Source: Inhella crocodyli (GTDB lineage Bacteria > Pseudomonadota > Gammaproteobacteria > Burkholderiales > Burkholderiaceae_C). From it: a DNA stretch of 64,000 bases. Shown here one piece after another: positions 39,875 to 47,603 of the stretch. The translations under genes were made by a program, and so were the position numbers. Location of the stretch: contig NZ_SACM01000001.1 in the NCBI RefSeq assembly GCF_004004565.1, forward strand, positions 372,001 through 436,000, in the 5' to 3' direction. The first letter of the stretch is position 1, and every line of letters starts with the position of its first letter. The notes below the pieces were generated by a model. It did no database searches and was not told the DNA's origin. It saw nothing but the letters and a program-made list of their open reading frames with translations.

Positions 39875-40515
39875 AACCAACGATCGCCCTGGACGCTGAC
39901 GGCGTCCTGCTGGACTACCACCATGCCTACGCCGGTGCCTGGGAGCGAGCCTTTGGGCACCGCCCTGCCCTGCGCGACGCCGAGGCCTACTGGCCGATGG
40001 ACCGGTGGGATGTGCAGCGGGTTTCTGGCGATGCGCTGGAGCAGTTGCGAGCGTGCTTTGACGAGTCGTTCTGGCGCACGATCCCTGCGCTGCCAGGCGC
40101 GTTGGCGGCCTGCCAGCGTTTGGTCGACGCGGGGTTTCGTCTGGTTTGCGTGTCCGCCGTTGATGCGAAGTTTGCTGCTGCCCGCGAGCAGAACCTGGCG
40201 GCTTTGGGATTCCCACTGGACGGGTTGGTCGCCACCGGCAACGTGGTTGCCGGCGTCAGCCCCAAGGCAGCTGCGCTGGTGAGGCTGGGGCCTGTTGCCT
40301 TCGTGGATGACTATCTGCCGTACCACCTCGGCGTCCCTGGAAGCATTCACAAGGCGCTGATCTTGCGGGAGCCGAACGGATCGCCGAATGCCGGACCCGA
40401 ATTGGCTGCGGTCGACTCGCTGCATCCGAATCTGGCGGGCTTTGTCGACTCGTGGCTGCAGCGAGTCAGCCCCAGCTTCCCTTCATGTGGCGCATCTCAT
40501 GTCCGAGCTCGGTAG
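39871..40515 (+). CDS. HAD superfamily hydrolase
   Basis: A 214-residue HAD-type phosphatase. The nucleophile motif ALDADGVLLDYH has D8 and D10, the lysine motif is near K132 (VSPKAAAL), and the acidic motif FVDDYLPY has D146 and D147; the CVSAV segment near 93-97 supplies the Ser/Thr position. Substrate unknown. Its ATG overlaps the recombinase stop, so the two are co-translated, an unusual partner for a resolvase. A terminator lies about 120 bases downstream. Confidence 0.82.
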   Translation: MKPTIALDADGVLLDYHHAYAGAWERAFGHRPALRDAEAYWPMDRWDVQRVSGDALEQLRACFDESFWRTIPALPGALAACQRLVDAGFRLVCVSAVDAKFAAAREQNLAALGFPLDGLVATGNVVAGVSPKAAALVRLGPVAFVDDYLPYHLGVPGSIHKALILREPNGSPNAGPELAAVDSLHPNLAGFVDSWLQRVSPSFPSCGASHVRAR

Positions 40516-40637
40516 CTCAGCTGGAGCAAGCTGCGTTGGCGCCCTCGGCGATCCAATTAGACTGCAGCTGTTGCCCTTGGGCGACCCTGCTTTTCCTCCC
40601 TGAGCAGGGCCTTGTGCGATGACAGTAACAAGGCTTC

Positions 40638-40662
40638 GGGCCCCGCGAGCGGGGCCCTTTTT
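40638..40662 (+). terminator. rho-independent terminator after the HAD gene
   Basis: Nine-base stem GGGCCCCGC / GCGGGGCCC with a two-base loop followed by T5. It lies between the HAD gene and the convergent YnfA-like gene. Confidence 0.88.
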
Positions 40663-40703
40663 CTTGCGCTGTCGGCATGTCCAAAGTCGCCGGACGCCAC
40701 GCC

Positions 40704-41024
40704 TCAGGCGCGCGGCTGAAACATGATGAGGCCCATGCCCACTAGCGCAACCATCACGCCGGCCACATCCCAGGGTGTCGGACGCACCCGGTCGACCACC
40801 CAGAGCCAGGTGATGGCCACCCCGATGTAGACACCCCCGTAGGCTGCGTAAACGCGCCCCGCCGCCGTGGCATGCAAAGTCAGCAGCCAGGCGAACGCGG
40901 CCAGGCAGAACGCCGCAGGCACCAGCAGCCAGGCCGAGCGGCCCTGTTTGAGCCAAAGGTAAGGCAGGTAGCAGCCCAGGATTTCAGCCAGGGCGGTGGC
41001 AAAGAACAGCAGAAAGGTCTTCAT
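40704..41024 (-). CDS. YnfA/UPF0060 family small membrane protein
   Basis: A 106-residue protein with four membrane segments, the size and layout of YnfA proteins, which are relatives of the small multidrug resistance exporters. Family features are [15 protein letters not shown] at the first helix end, [20 protein letters not shown] in the third and the PTPWDVAG loop. ATG 41024 is the start; the frame is open upstream. YnfA-like genes recur in metal and quaternary-ammonium islands, which fits the cargo here; the exported substrate is unknown. Confidence 0.9.
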   Translation of the reverse strand: MKTFLLFFATALAEILGCYLPYLWLKQGRSAWLLVPAAFCLAAFAWLLTLHATAAGRVYAAYGGVYIGVAITWLWVVDRVRPTPWDVAGVMVALVGMGLIMFQPRA

Positions 41025-41169
41025 AGGCCACAGGGTCGCGCCCCGGGCGGGCCCAGGTCGGCCGGTCCCAGACCTCAGCGAACCGGTGTTGCAACGTTGG
41101 CGGCCGCGCTGCCGGCGTCGCGCCGGGGGCACCAGCTGACGCGTTGGCACGTTTGCGCAAGGCCATCGG

Positions 41170-43461
41170 CTATGAGCGATGAACTTCCGGCCGCAAGAGC
41201 CTCAGCCCGTTGAACACCACCAACAGGCTGGCCCCCATGTCGGCGAAGACCGCCATCCACATGGACGCATTTCCAAACACCGCCAGCACGAGAAAGATCG
41301 CCTTGATGCCCAGAGCAAGGGTGATGTTTTGAACCAGAACTGCATGGGCCCGCTTGGACAGGCGGATGGTTTCCGGGAGCCGCCGCAGGTCGTCGTTCAT
41401 CACCACGATGTCGGCGGCCTCCATCGCGGTGTGGGTGCCGGCACCACCCATGGCAAAGCCGATGTCGGCCTTGGCCAGGGCCGGGGCGTCGTTGATGCCA
41501 TCGCCTGTCATGGCCGTCATGCCACGGGTGCTCTGCAGTTCCTGGATGGCGTTCAGCTTCTCGTCCGGCAGCAAGGGGCCTCGAACCTCGTCGATCCCGG
41601 CTTGCCGTCCGATCGCTTTCGCCGTGGTCGCGTTGTCTCCGGTGAGCATCACCGGCGTCACGCCCAGCACGAGAAGCTCCTGCACCGCCTGCGTGGACGT
41701 AGGCTTGATGCGATCGGCGACCGCCACCAAGGCCAGCACCTCGTGCGCGCTGGCCAACAGCGTCACGGTGCGTCCCTGCTGCTCGTGCGCTGCTAGACGA
41801 TCCTCAAGCGCAGTGCTGCAAAGGCCCTGTTCTTCCACCCAACGGTGGTTAGCCAGGGTCAGGAGCTCGCCGCCTACGGTGCCATGAACGCCCCGCCCGG
41901 GCAAGGCCGCAAAGTCTTCGACCGGCCGCTCCTCAGCGCCTCCCGCCCCCAGCAGGCCGGCAGCAATCGCCTTGGACACGGGGTGGTCGGACCGTGCCGA
42001 CAGGCTCAGTGCAAGCCCACGAAGAACGGCCTCGGATCGGCTGGCGGTGATGGACTCGAAGGCCACGAGCGCGGGCTTGCCCTCGGTCAAAGTCCCGGTC
42101 TTGTCGAGCGCAACGACCTTGAGTTTGCGGGCTTCCTCCAGGTACACCCCGCCTTTGATCAGCACGCCACGCCGTGCCGCAGCCGCCAGACCGCTGACGA
42201 CGGTGACCGGTGTCGAGATGACCAGGGCGCAGGGGCACGCGATCACCAAAATCACGAGCGCCTTGTAGATCGCTTGCAGCCAAGTCCAGTCCATCAGCCA
42301 AGGCGTCAGCGCGGCGACCAGCACCGCCAGCACAAAGACGGCGGGCGTGTAAATCGCGGCGAAACGGTCGACGAATCGCTGCGTCGGCGCCCGACTGCCC
42401 TGGGCCTGTTCGACCGCCTGGATGATGCGGGCGAGCAGGGTGTCACCCGCCGGCGCCGTGGTTCGGATCTGCAGCTCGGATGCCGCGTTGATGGTTCCAG
42501 CGAACACCTCGTCGCCCGGGGCCTTGTCGACGGGAATGCTTTCACCGGTCACGGCGGCTTGATCCACGGCACCGGTACCGGATGACACGACCCCATCGAG
42601 CGCAAATCGCTCCCCGGGGCGAACGCGAACAATGCTGCCCACCGCAATGGCCTTGGCCGCGGTGCGCGCCCAGCTGCCGTCGGCTTGGCGCACGTCGGCT
42701 TCCTCGGGTGCGAGCGCCAGCAGGCTGCGTATGGCGTTTCTGGCGCGGTCCACCGCGCGTGCTTCAATGGCTTCGGCGATCGCGTACAGCGCCATCACCA
42801 TGGCCGCCTCCGGCCACTGACCGATCAGGAAAGCGCCGGTGACCGCCACTGTCATCAGCGCGTTGATGTTCAAGCGACCAGCGCGCAGTGCTGCGAGGCC
42901 CTTGCGGTAGGTGCCGAACCCCGCCAGAAAGATGGCGACGGCGGCCAAGGCCATTTTGGCGATGTCCCAAGGGAGGGCGGATGGGGCAAAGAACGACAGA
43001 CCCTCCGCGCCGACGGCCAGCAAGAGTGCCAGCACCAGGCGCGGCAAGCCGTCGCTGAGCCACGTTCGCGGCGCATCAGGGTTCGGACTGTCCGCGTCAT
43101 GGCCGGCGTATTGCCCCATGGCCTGCACCCCACCGTTGACCGGACTTGCAGCGGCCGTCTTGATCACGTCCGCCTGGAACCCCGCCTTGCGGATGGCGGC
43201 GATCGCCCGCTCCAGCCGCTCGCCCTGAGCATCGAGCGACAAGGTTCTGCGGCCCAGGTCGAATCGGAGCGGGTCGAGGTCCTCGAAAGGCTGCAGCACC
43301 CGACGGATCTCGGACTCTTCACTTGCGCAATCCATGTTGGCGATGCGGAGCGTGACTGTTCCTGTTGCTTCGGGCGCGCCGCCAGGTTCGCTGATGGTCA
43401 GTTCGCCACACCGATCGGTGCAGTGGGCGCTTGCCGAGTGGTGGGAGTTTGGATTGTTCAT
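41170..43461 (-). CDS. cadA: heavy-metal translocating P-type ATPase (Zn/Cd/Pb type)
   Basis: A 763-residue PIB-type ATPase exporting divalent soft metals. The N-terminus is His/Cys-rich (residues 1-20), followed by one heavy-metal domain with MDCASEE at 43-49. Six to eight membrane helices are present, with the actuator TGES at 305-308, the CPC metal site at 409-411 ([11 protein letters not shown]), the phosphorylation site DKTGT at 453-457, SDHP near 497 and [11 protein letters not shown] near the end of the P domain. CPC plus the MDCxxEE domain points to Zn, Cd or Pb, not Cu. The start is only seven bases past the -10 of its promoter (see that entry). Confidence 0.93.
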   Translation of the reverse strand: MNNPNSHHSASAHCTDRCGELTISEPGGAPEATGTVTLRIANMDCASEESEIRRVLQPFEDLDPLRFDLGRRTLSLDAQGERLERAIAAIRKAGFQADVIKTAAASPVNGGVQAMGQYAGHDADSPNPDAPRTWLSDGLPRLVLALLLAVGAEGLSFFAPSALPWDIAKMALAAVAIFLAGFGTYRKGLAALRAGRLNINALMTVAVTGAFLIGQWPEAAMVMALYAIAEAIEARAVDRARNAIRSLLALAPEEADVRQADGSWARTAAKAIAVGSIVRVRPGERFALDGVVSSGTGAVDQAAVTGESIPVDKAPGDEVFAGTINAASELQIRTTAPAGDTLLARIIQAVEQAQGSRAPTQRFVDRFAAIYTPAVFVLAVLVAALTPWLMDWTWLQAIYKALVILVIACPCALVISTPVTVVSGLAAAARRGVLIKGGVYLEEARKLKVVALDKTGTLTEGKPALVAFESITASRSEAVLRGLALSLSARSDHPVSKAIAAGLLGAGGAEERPVEDFAALPGRGVHGTVGGELLTLANHRWVEEQGLCSTALEDRLAAHEQQGRTVTLLASAHEVLALVAVADRIKPTSTQAVQELLVLGVTPVMLTGDNATTAKAIGRQAGIDEVRGPLLPDEKLNAIQELQSTRGMTAMTGDGINDAPALAKADIGFAMGGAGTHTAMEAADIVVMNDDLRRLPETIRLSKRAHAVLVQNITLALGIKAIFLVLAVFGNASMWMAVFADMGASLLVVFNGLRLLRPEVHRS

Positions 43462-43467
43462 GTGGCT

Positions 43468-43498
43468 ATTGAAAACCCTGAAGCTGGTGCAGAGTCAA
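43468..43498 (-). promoter_or_regulatory. MerR-type (CadR/PbrR) promoter of the P-type ATPase gene
   Basis: Read leftward: TTGACT at 43498-43493, a 19-bp spacer carrying an imperfect dyad (CTCTGCACC...TTCAGGG), and TTCAAT at 43473-43468. The 19-bp spacing is the hallmark of promoters activated by metal-sensing MerR proteins, and the sequence resembles known PbrR/CadR promoters. With the -10 ending six bases before the ATG, the transcript would start at or next to the start codon. Confidence 0.85.
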
Positions 43499-43531
43499 GC
43501 GACTTCTTCCACGGTTGCTAGAAAAGGCCGA

Positions 43532-43555
43532 ACCTTGAAGTCGGTTTAGAGTCAG
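43532..43555. promoter_or_regulatory. second CadR-operator-like sequence overlapping the cadR start region
   Basis: ACCTTGAAGTCGG then TTTAGAGTCAG, matching the operator inside the ATPase promoter (from 43476) at 18 of 24 positions in the same orientation. It lies three bases before the cadR ATG and lacks a recognisable -10, so autoregulation of cadR is the likely role. Confidence 0.6.
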
Positions 43556-43558
43556 TGC

Positions 43559-44116
43559 ATGACGATCCTCTCCACCGGAGCCCCGAAGCTCCTCAAAATC
43601 GGGGCCGTGGCTGCGGCGAGCGGCACCCCCGTCGAAACCATCCGGTTCTACGAGCGAGAGGGCTTGCTCGCCGCAGCGGCGCGCACCGAATCGAACTACA
43701 GGACCTACGGCGCGGACGACGTCGAGCGCCTTCGCTTCATCCGCCGTTGCCGCAGCCTGGACATGGCGCTTCCTGAGATCCGCGCGCTGTTGCTCATCGC
43801 AGACCGGCCCGCGCAGAGTTGCGTCAGCGTGAACGGCATCCTCGATGCCCGCATCGGGCATGTGAGTGCCCGAATCCGGGAGCTGAAGGACCTCGAGAGG
43901 GCGCTCAAGCTTTTGCGTCAACAGTGCGCCGAGCCTCGGGCCGTTGCCGGCTGCGGGATCTTGCGCGGGCTTGGTGGTGGTGATAACTCCGTCGCTTTTG
44001 ACCTCCGCGACAAGCAGAGCCAAAGCCGAGGGACTCACCGGTACTCGGTGGCGCCACCGTGTGCAGTGGCACCCGGGAAGCCGCCGATTCCTCTCGTGAG
44101 CGGCCCAGGGCTTTGA
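43559..44116 (+). CDS. cadR: MerR-family metal-responsive regulator (CadR/PbrR group)
   Basis: A 185-residue regulator. The winged-helix domain (about 10-80) has LKIGAVAAASGTPVETIRFYEREGLL, then the dimerisation helix and three metal-site cysteines at C88, C123 and C132, the pattern of CadR/PbrR/ZntR sensors. It is divergent from the ATPase gene with the operators between. A C-terminal extension of about 40 residues beyond the last Cys is longer than usual for the group. It lacks the His-rich tail of P. putida CadR. Which of Cd, Pb or Zn it prefers cannot be told. Confidence 0.88.
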   Translation: MTILSTGAPKLLKIGAVAAASGTPVETIRFYEREGLLAAAARTESNYRTYGADDVERLRFIRRCRSLDMALPEIRALLLIADRPAQSCVSVNGILDARIGHVSARIRELKDLERALKLLRQQCAEPRAVAGCGILRGLGGGDNSVAFDLRDKQSQSRGTHRYSVAPPCAVAPGKPPIPLVSGPGL

Positions 44117-44185
44117 ACCCCAGCATCGCACCAATGCTGAGCGATCCCTTCGGCTCAGATGTCCTGGGCTGTGGACACAAGCCGT

Positions 44186-44211
44186 CGAAGATGACCGATT
44201 TGTCATCTTCG
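44186..44211. promoter_or_regulatory. 26-bp perfect inverted repeat upstream of the CzcE-like gene
   Basis: CGAAGATGAC, six-base spacer CGATTT, GTCATCTTCG. No T-tract follows, so a terminator of cadR is less likely than an operator. OmpR-family metal regulators (CopR/CzcR) bind short dyads or repeats of this kind in front of periplasmic metal-protein genes. Confidence 0.6.
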
Positions 44212-44312
44212 TGTTGGTCAACTGCAGGGGGCTAATTTCTACATTGAGTTCCATGTTGAAGCAGTCCCAAGCTCTGACGGTCAGAGCCCTGCGAACAACT
44301 ACGGAGATCGCC

Positions 44313-44660
44313 ATGTCCATCGTCAAGTCCTTTGTGGTTGCCACCCTTTCTGCCGCCGCTTTGCTGAGCGCCACAGCCTCATTGGCTTCCAAGCCCGACA
44401 CCTTCCCGAGCGGTCGCTCGCATTTCGGTGCCGCCAGCACTTCAGAGCAGGCCACCAAGGTGGTCGATGTTCGAAACACGAAGTACATCAACCTCGTGTG
44501 CGGCGAAACGGTCACGTTTCGCAACGGCGACCAGAGCTTCTCCTGGCGCTTTGACGTCGTGAACCACCGCACGGTCGACGCGCGAAAGGTGGCGCCTGCC
44601 GGTTTCATGACCGAGCCCTTGATGGTCTATGTGCGTCCGAATGCCTATGAGCGCAATTGA
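44313..44660 (+). CDS. CzcE-like periplasmic metal-binding protein
   Basis: A 115-residue protein with a signal peptide (about 1-25, ending SLAS) and a small beta domain containing VVDVRNTKYINLVCGETVTF and FSWRFDVVNH. These match the pattern of CzcE, a periplasmic Cu/Zn-binding protein linked to czc clusters of Cupriavidus. ATG 44313 follows ACGGAGAT; the frame is open upstream. It converges on the sensor-kinase gene and stands behind a perfect dyad, so it is probably a monocistronic target of the two-component system. Confidence 0.75.
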   Translation: MSIVKSFVVATLSAAALLSATASLASKPDTFPSGRSHFGAASTSEQATKVVDVRNTKYINLVCGETVTFRNGDQSFSWRFDVVNHRTVDARKVAPAGFMTEPLMVYVRPNAYERN

Positions 44661-44698
44661 AGCCAGCCCGGTGGCTGCGTCTTGAAGCGGAACGGGGG

Positions 44699-46066
44699 TC
44701 ACGGGTTTGACATTGGTGGCGCACTCGCCGGACCCGGCAGGTGCATCCCCACTCTGGTAACGCCGTGCTCGGAGTGCGCGAAGACATGGCCACCATGCAT
44801 GCTGGCAATGGCGCGCACGATGGCCAAGCCCAACCCGTGATTCACGTCGCCGCCACTGCGCGAATGGTCCGCGCGGTAGAAGCGTTCGAACACGCGGTGT
44901 AACTCTTGTTTGGGTATGGCAACACCCTGGTTCTCGATCGCCAGCTCGATCAACCCGTTGACCTCTTGTGAGACGAGCACACGCAAACAAGATCCGCGCT
45001 CAGCGTATCGAACTGCATTGCTGACAAGATTGGACAAAGCGCGTCGCATCAAACCAGCGTCAACCTCGACCCACGCATCGCCCTCGACCTCAGCTCGCAG
45101 CCCGGCATCCAGCAGCGCCGCCTCGTGAAAATCCAGCACGTCGAGGGCGACTTGGCGCAAGCTCTGTGCGACCCCGGGACGCACCCGAGCCCCCTGATCC
45201 GCTTTGGCGAGGAACAGCATGTCACGCACGATGCCGGCCATGCGGTCCAAATCCTCCAGGTTGTTGCTCAAAATCTCGCGAAGATCGGACACGCTGCGCG
45301 TTCTCTGCAGGCCCAATTGGCAACTTCCGATGAGCACGGACAAGGGGGTGTTGAGTTCGTGTGCCACATCGGCACTGAACGCCTCAAGTTGGCGATAGGC
45401 CCGATCCAGCCGGCCGAGTAGTTCGTTGAACTGGGCAATGACTGGCTGCAGTTCATCGGGTTGCAGGCTGCCATCCAGTCGCAAGTCCAGTCGATCCGCC
45501 CGAAGCAAGCGCAGTTGCTGGACCAATCCATGTAAGGGCGACATGGCACGCCGAACCATCAGCAAGCTGCCGATGGATACGGTGATGGCTCCTCCCAGCG
45601 CACTCGTGGTGAGGATGAGTGCCAAGCGCCGTAGAAGGTCTTCATCGTTGGACGTGTCCATGAAGAGCGATGCCGAACCTGCGGCTCCTGCAGGTCGCGA
45701 CGCTTCGATATCGAAATCAATGCGTTTCACGTTGACTGGCGAGTCGCTGGGTTTTGACCCAACCACGATGTCGTTCCAACCTGCAAGTCGCAAGACCAAG
45801 CCCATTTCCTCGTGGCCGATCAAGAAGTCCCGGAGCGTGTGCTCCAAAGCAACCGGATCGGACTCCAAGCCGGACTTGGAGAGGAGGTGGCGAACCATCG
45901 CCTTTTTCTCCGTGAGGGTGCCGTCTTGTCGCGCGATCAACGCCATCGATGTGGCGGCATAAACGACGACGCACACCACACCCAGTATCACAAAGGCCTG
46001 CACCGCCAGAGCGCCGCTCAACCGGCGGGAGAGTGACGGCCCTTGCTGGACGGAGACTCCGTTCAT
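44699..46066 (-). CDS. heavy-metal sensor histidine kinase (CzcS/CusS-like)
   Basis: A 455-residue membrane kinase: first membrane segment at about 18-42, a periplasmic sensor domain of about 105 residues, second membrane segment at about 148-172, HAMP linker, and the H-box [13 protein letters not shown] with phospho-acceptor H236. The N and G boxes are seen as [10 protein letters not shown] and [10 protein letters not shown]. The periplasmic domain lacks the His clusters of CusS. It overlaps the response-regulator gene by four bases and is the last gene of the efflux operon. Confidence 0.9.
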   Translation of the reverse strand: MNGVSVQQGPSLSRRLSGALAVQAFVILGVVCVVVYAATSMALIARQDGTLTEKKAMVRHLLSKSGLESDPVALEHTLRDFLIGHEEMGLVLRLAGWNDIVVGSKPSDSPVNVKRIDFDIEASRPAGAAGSASLFMDTSNDEDLLRRLALILTTSALGGAITVSIGSLLMVRRAMSPLHGLVQQLRLLRADRLDLRLDGSLQPDELQPVIAQFNELLGRLDRAYRQLEAFSADVAHELNTPLSVLIGSCQLGLQRTRSVSDLREILSNNLEDLDRMAGIVRDMLFLAKADQGARVRPGVAQSLRQVALDVLDFHEAALLDAGLRAEVEGDAWVEVDAGLMRRALSNLVSNAVRYAERGSCLRVLVSQEVNGLIELAIENQGVAIPKQELHRVFERFYRADHSRSGGDVNHGLGLAIVRAIASMHGGHVFAHSEHGVTRVGMHLPGPASAPPMSNP

Positions 46067-46755
46067 GGTTCGCGGTCTTCCAGCACGTAGCCCATGCCTC
46101 GCACGGTGTGCAGCAGCGCTCGCTCGAACGGGGCGTCCACCTTGGCGCGGAGTCGCCGCACCGCCACCTCAACCACGTTGGTATCGCTGTCGAAATTCAT
46201 GTCCCAAACGAGCGATGCGATTTCAGTGCGGCTGAGCACTTCACCCCGCCTTCGCATCAAGAGCGTCAGGAGATTGAATTCCTTGGCACTCAGGTCGATG
46301 CGCTGGCCCTGGCGGGTGACCTTGCGGCGCAGCAAATCCAGTTCCAGGTCAGCAAGTTTGAACGGCACCATGGTGCCGTTTTGCGCACCCTCACCTTGCA
46401 TCTGCCGGCGCAGCAGCGCTTGAACACGCGCCAGAAGCTCCGGAAAGGCGAACGGCTTGAGCAAGTAGTCGTCGGCACCGGCTTGCAAGCCAGAGACGCG
46501 GTCTTCTACGTCGGATCGCGCCGTCAGCATGAGGACGGGCGTGCGATGGCTCCCGCGAAACGCCTTGAGTAACGTGATGCCGTCGATGCCCGGAAGCATG
46601 CGATCCAGCAGCAAAAGGTCGTAGGGGCCTGTCGTTGCCAGGTGCAGGCCGTCAATGCCGTTGTGGGCCACCTCGACGCTGTAGCCCGCCTCGGTGAGAC
46701 CCTGGCGCAAGTACTCGGCCAAGCGCTGCTCATCTTCGATCACCAAGACCTTCAT
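46063..46755 (-). CDS. OmpR-family heavy-metal response regulator (CzcR/CusR-like)
   Basis: A 230-residue regulator with receiver domain (acidic pocket E7-D8, phospho-acceptor D51 in [10 protein letters not shown], conserved Lys in LLKPF) and C-terminal winged helix (about 130-228, [25 protein letters not shown] ... VRRLRAKVD). ATG 46755 is chosen over a GTG three codons earlier. It overlaps the kinase gene (ATGA). Likely targets are the czc operon itself and the CzcE-like gene. Confidence 0.92.
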   Translation of the reverse strand: MKVLVIEDEQRLAEYLRQGLTEAGYSVEVAHNGIDGLHLATTGPYDLLLLDRMLPGIDGITLLKAFRGSHRTPVLMLTARSDVEDRVSGLQAGADDYLLKPFAFPELLARVQALLRRQMQGEGAQNGTMVPFKLADLELDLLRRKVTRQGQRIDLSAKEFNLLTLLMRRRGEVLSRTEIASLVWDMNFDSDTNVVEVAVRRLRAKVDAPFERALLHTVRGMGYVLEDREP

Positions 46756-46812
46756 GCAGGACACAAGGCCGGGATACGCGAATCAGGAGTGCGACCCACT
46801 GAGCGCCGGCAT

Positions 46813-47139
46813 CTAAGCATTGAGCACCAGCTCGCAAGTGTTGGCGTTGATCAGTACCTTGGACTTCGGCGCTGGCGCGTCCTTCGGCGACATGGGGATG
46901 AACTTCCAACGGGGCTTGTTGCTGGCGCGGTACGCCACCACAACGAACTTGTCACCCGGCGCCGCCACTCGGCTGCAGCTCACGGATTGATTCCACTTCA
47001 GCGCGTCGTTGACGCTCTCGACCACGCCCTGTCGCCAACCGTCGTCCCACGACCGGCCACCGGTGTACGTCGGGCTGCTGGCGCACGCGGTGAGAGCCGC
47101 CGTCGCGACCAGCAGGATTGAGGTCTGGATGAGTTGCAT
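46813..47139 (-). CDS. small lipoprotein of unknown function in the efflux operon
   Basis: A 108-residue protein with a lipobox LTAC (Cys near residue 19) and a mature domain of about 90 residues containing two cysteines (VSCSRV and NTCELV) and FVVVAYRASNKPRWKFIPM. No family recognised. ATG 47139 is preferred to an in-frame ATG seven codons earlier. It lies between a small His-containing protein and the response-regulator gene on the same strand, so an envelope role in metal handling or sensing is a reasonable guess. Confidence 0.7.
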   Translation of the reverse strand: MQLIQTSILLVATAALTACASSPTYTGGRSWDDGWRQGVVESVNDALKWNQSVSCSRVAAPGDKFVVVAYRASNKPRWKFIPMSPKDAPAPKSKVLINANTCELVLNA

Positions 47140-47181
47140 GCCAATCTCCTGAAGAAACAAGGGGCCGAAGCCCCTGGGGGA

Positions 47182-47574
47182 TCACTTCAACGTGAAGCGC
47201 ACGGCTGCGGGCTTTTTGCCTGCCAGGGTCACTGTGGCCACCACCTTGGTGCCCGGGCCCAACTTGAATGGCCCTTCGGCCTCCAGGCGGTCATCGCCTA
47301 CCGGCTTCAAGACGGCCTCCGCCTTGTCCTTGCCCGACAGCAAGGTGAGCTTGCCGGTGGCCCCTGCGGTGCTGGCCTTCTTGCCGTGGTCGCTGACGTG
47401 CAAGACGATGCGCTCCGGCTTCGCCACCAGCTCCCAGTCCATGTGTGCGGCCTCGACGACGATGCCGCCGTGCTTGGGTTGGTGGTCGTGGCCGTGATCG
47501 TCTTTGCCGGACGACCAGGCCGGCGAGGCCAGCGCCACCATCAGAGCGGCGAGCAAGGGGAAAGTCTTCTTCAT
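47182..47574 (-). CDS. exported small protein with His-rich N-terminus, efflux-operon accessory
   Basis: A 130-residue protein with a signal peptide (about 1-22, ending PAWSS) followed by a mature N-terminus KDDHGHDHQPKHGG, a probable metal-binding segment, and a beta-sandwich-like domain of about 85 residues (WELVAKPERIVLHVSDHGK ... KLTLLSGKDKAEAVL). It follows the RND gene by 29 bases. A similar DHGHDH/DHGDE segment occurs at the mature N-termini of the CzcB-like protein and the 181-residue protein, suggesting a shared metal-buffering role. Confidence 0.75.
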   Translation of the reverse strand: MKKTFPLLAALMVALASPAWSSGKDDHGHDHQPKHGGIVVEAAHMDWELVAKPERIVLHVSDHGKKASTAGATGKLTLLSGKDKAEAVLKPVGDDRLEAEGPFKLGPGTKVVATVTLAGKKPAAVRFTLK

Positions 47575-47603
47575 GGGTTTCTCCGATGGGTTGAAGCGGG
47601 GCA

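Noticed and set aside
40506-40580. A tRNA-like D-arm (GGTAGCTCAGCTGG) after the HAD gene, which could mark a tRNA or an attachment site.
   Set aside because: No anticodon stem, no T-arm (GGTTCGA) and no acceptor pairing follow within 80 bases; it is best taken as chance or at most a small tRNA fragment.
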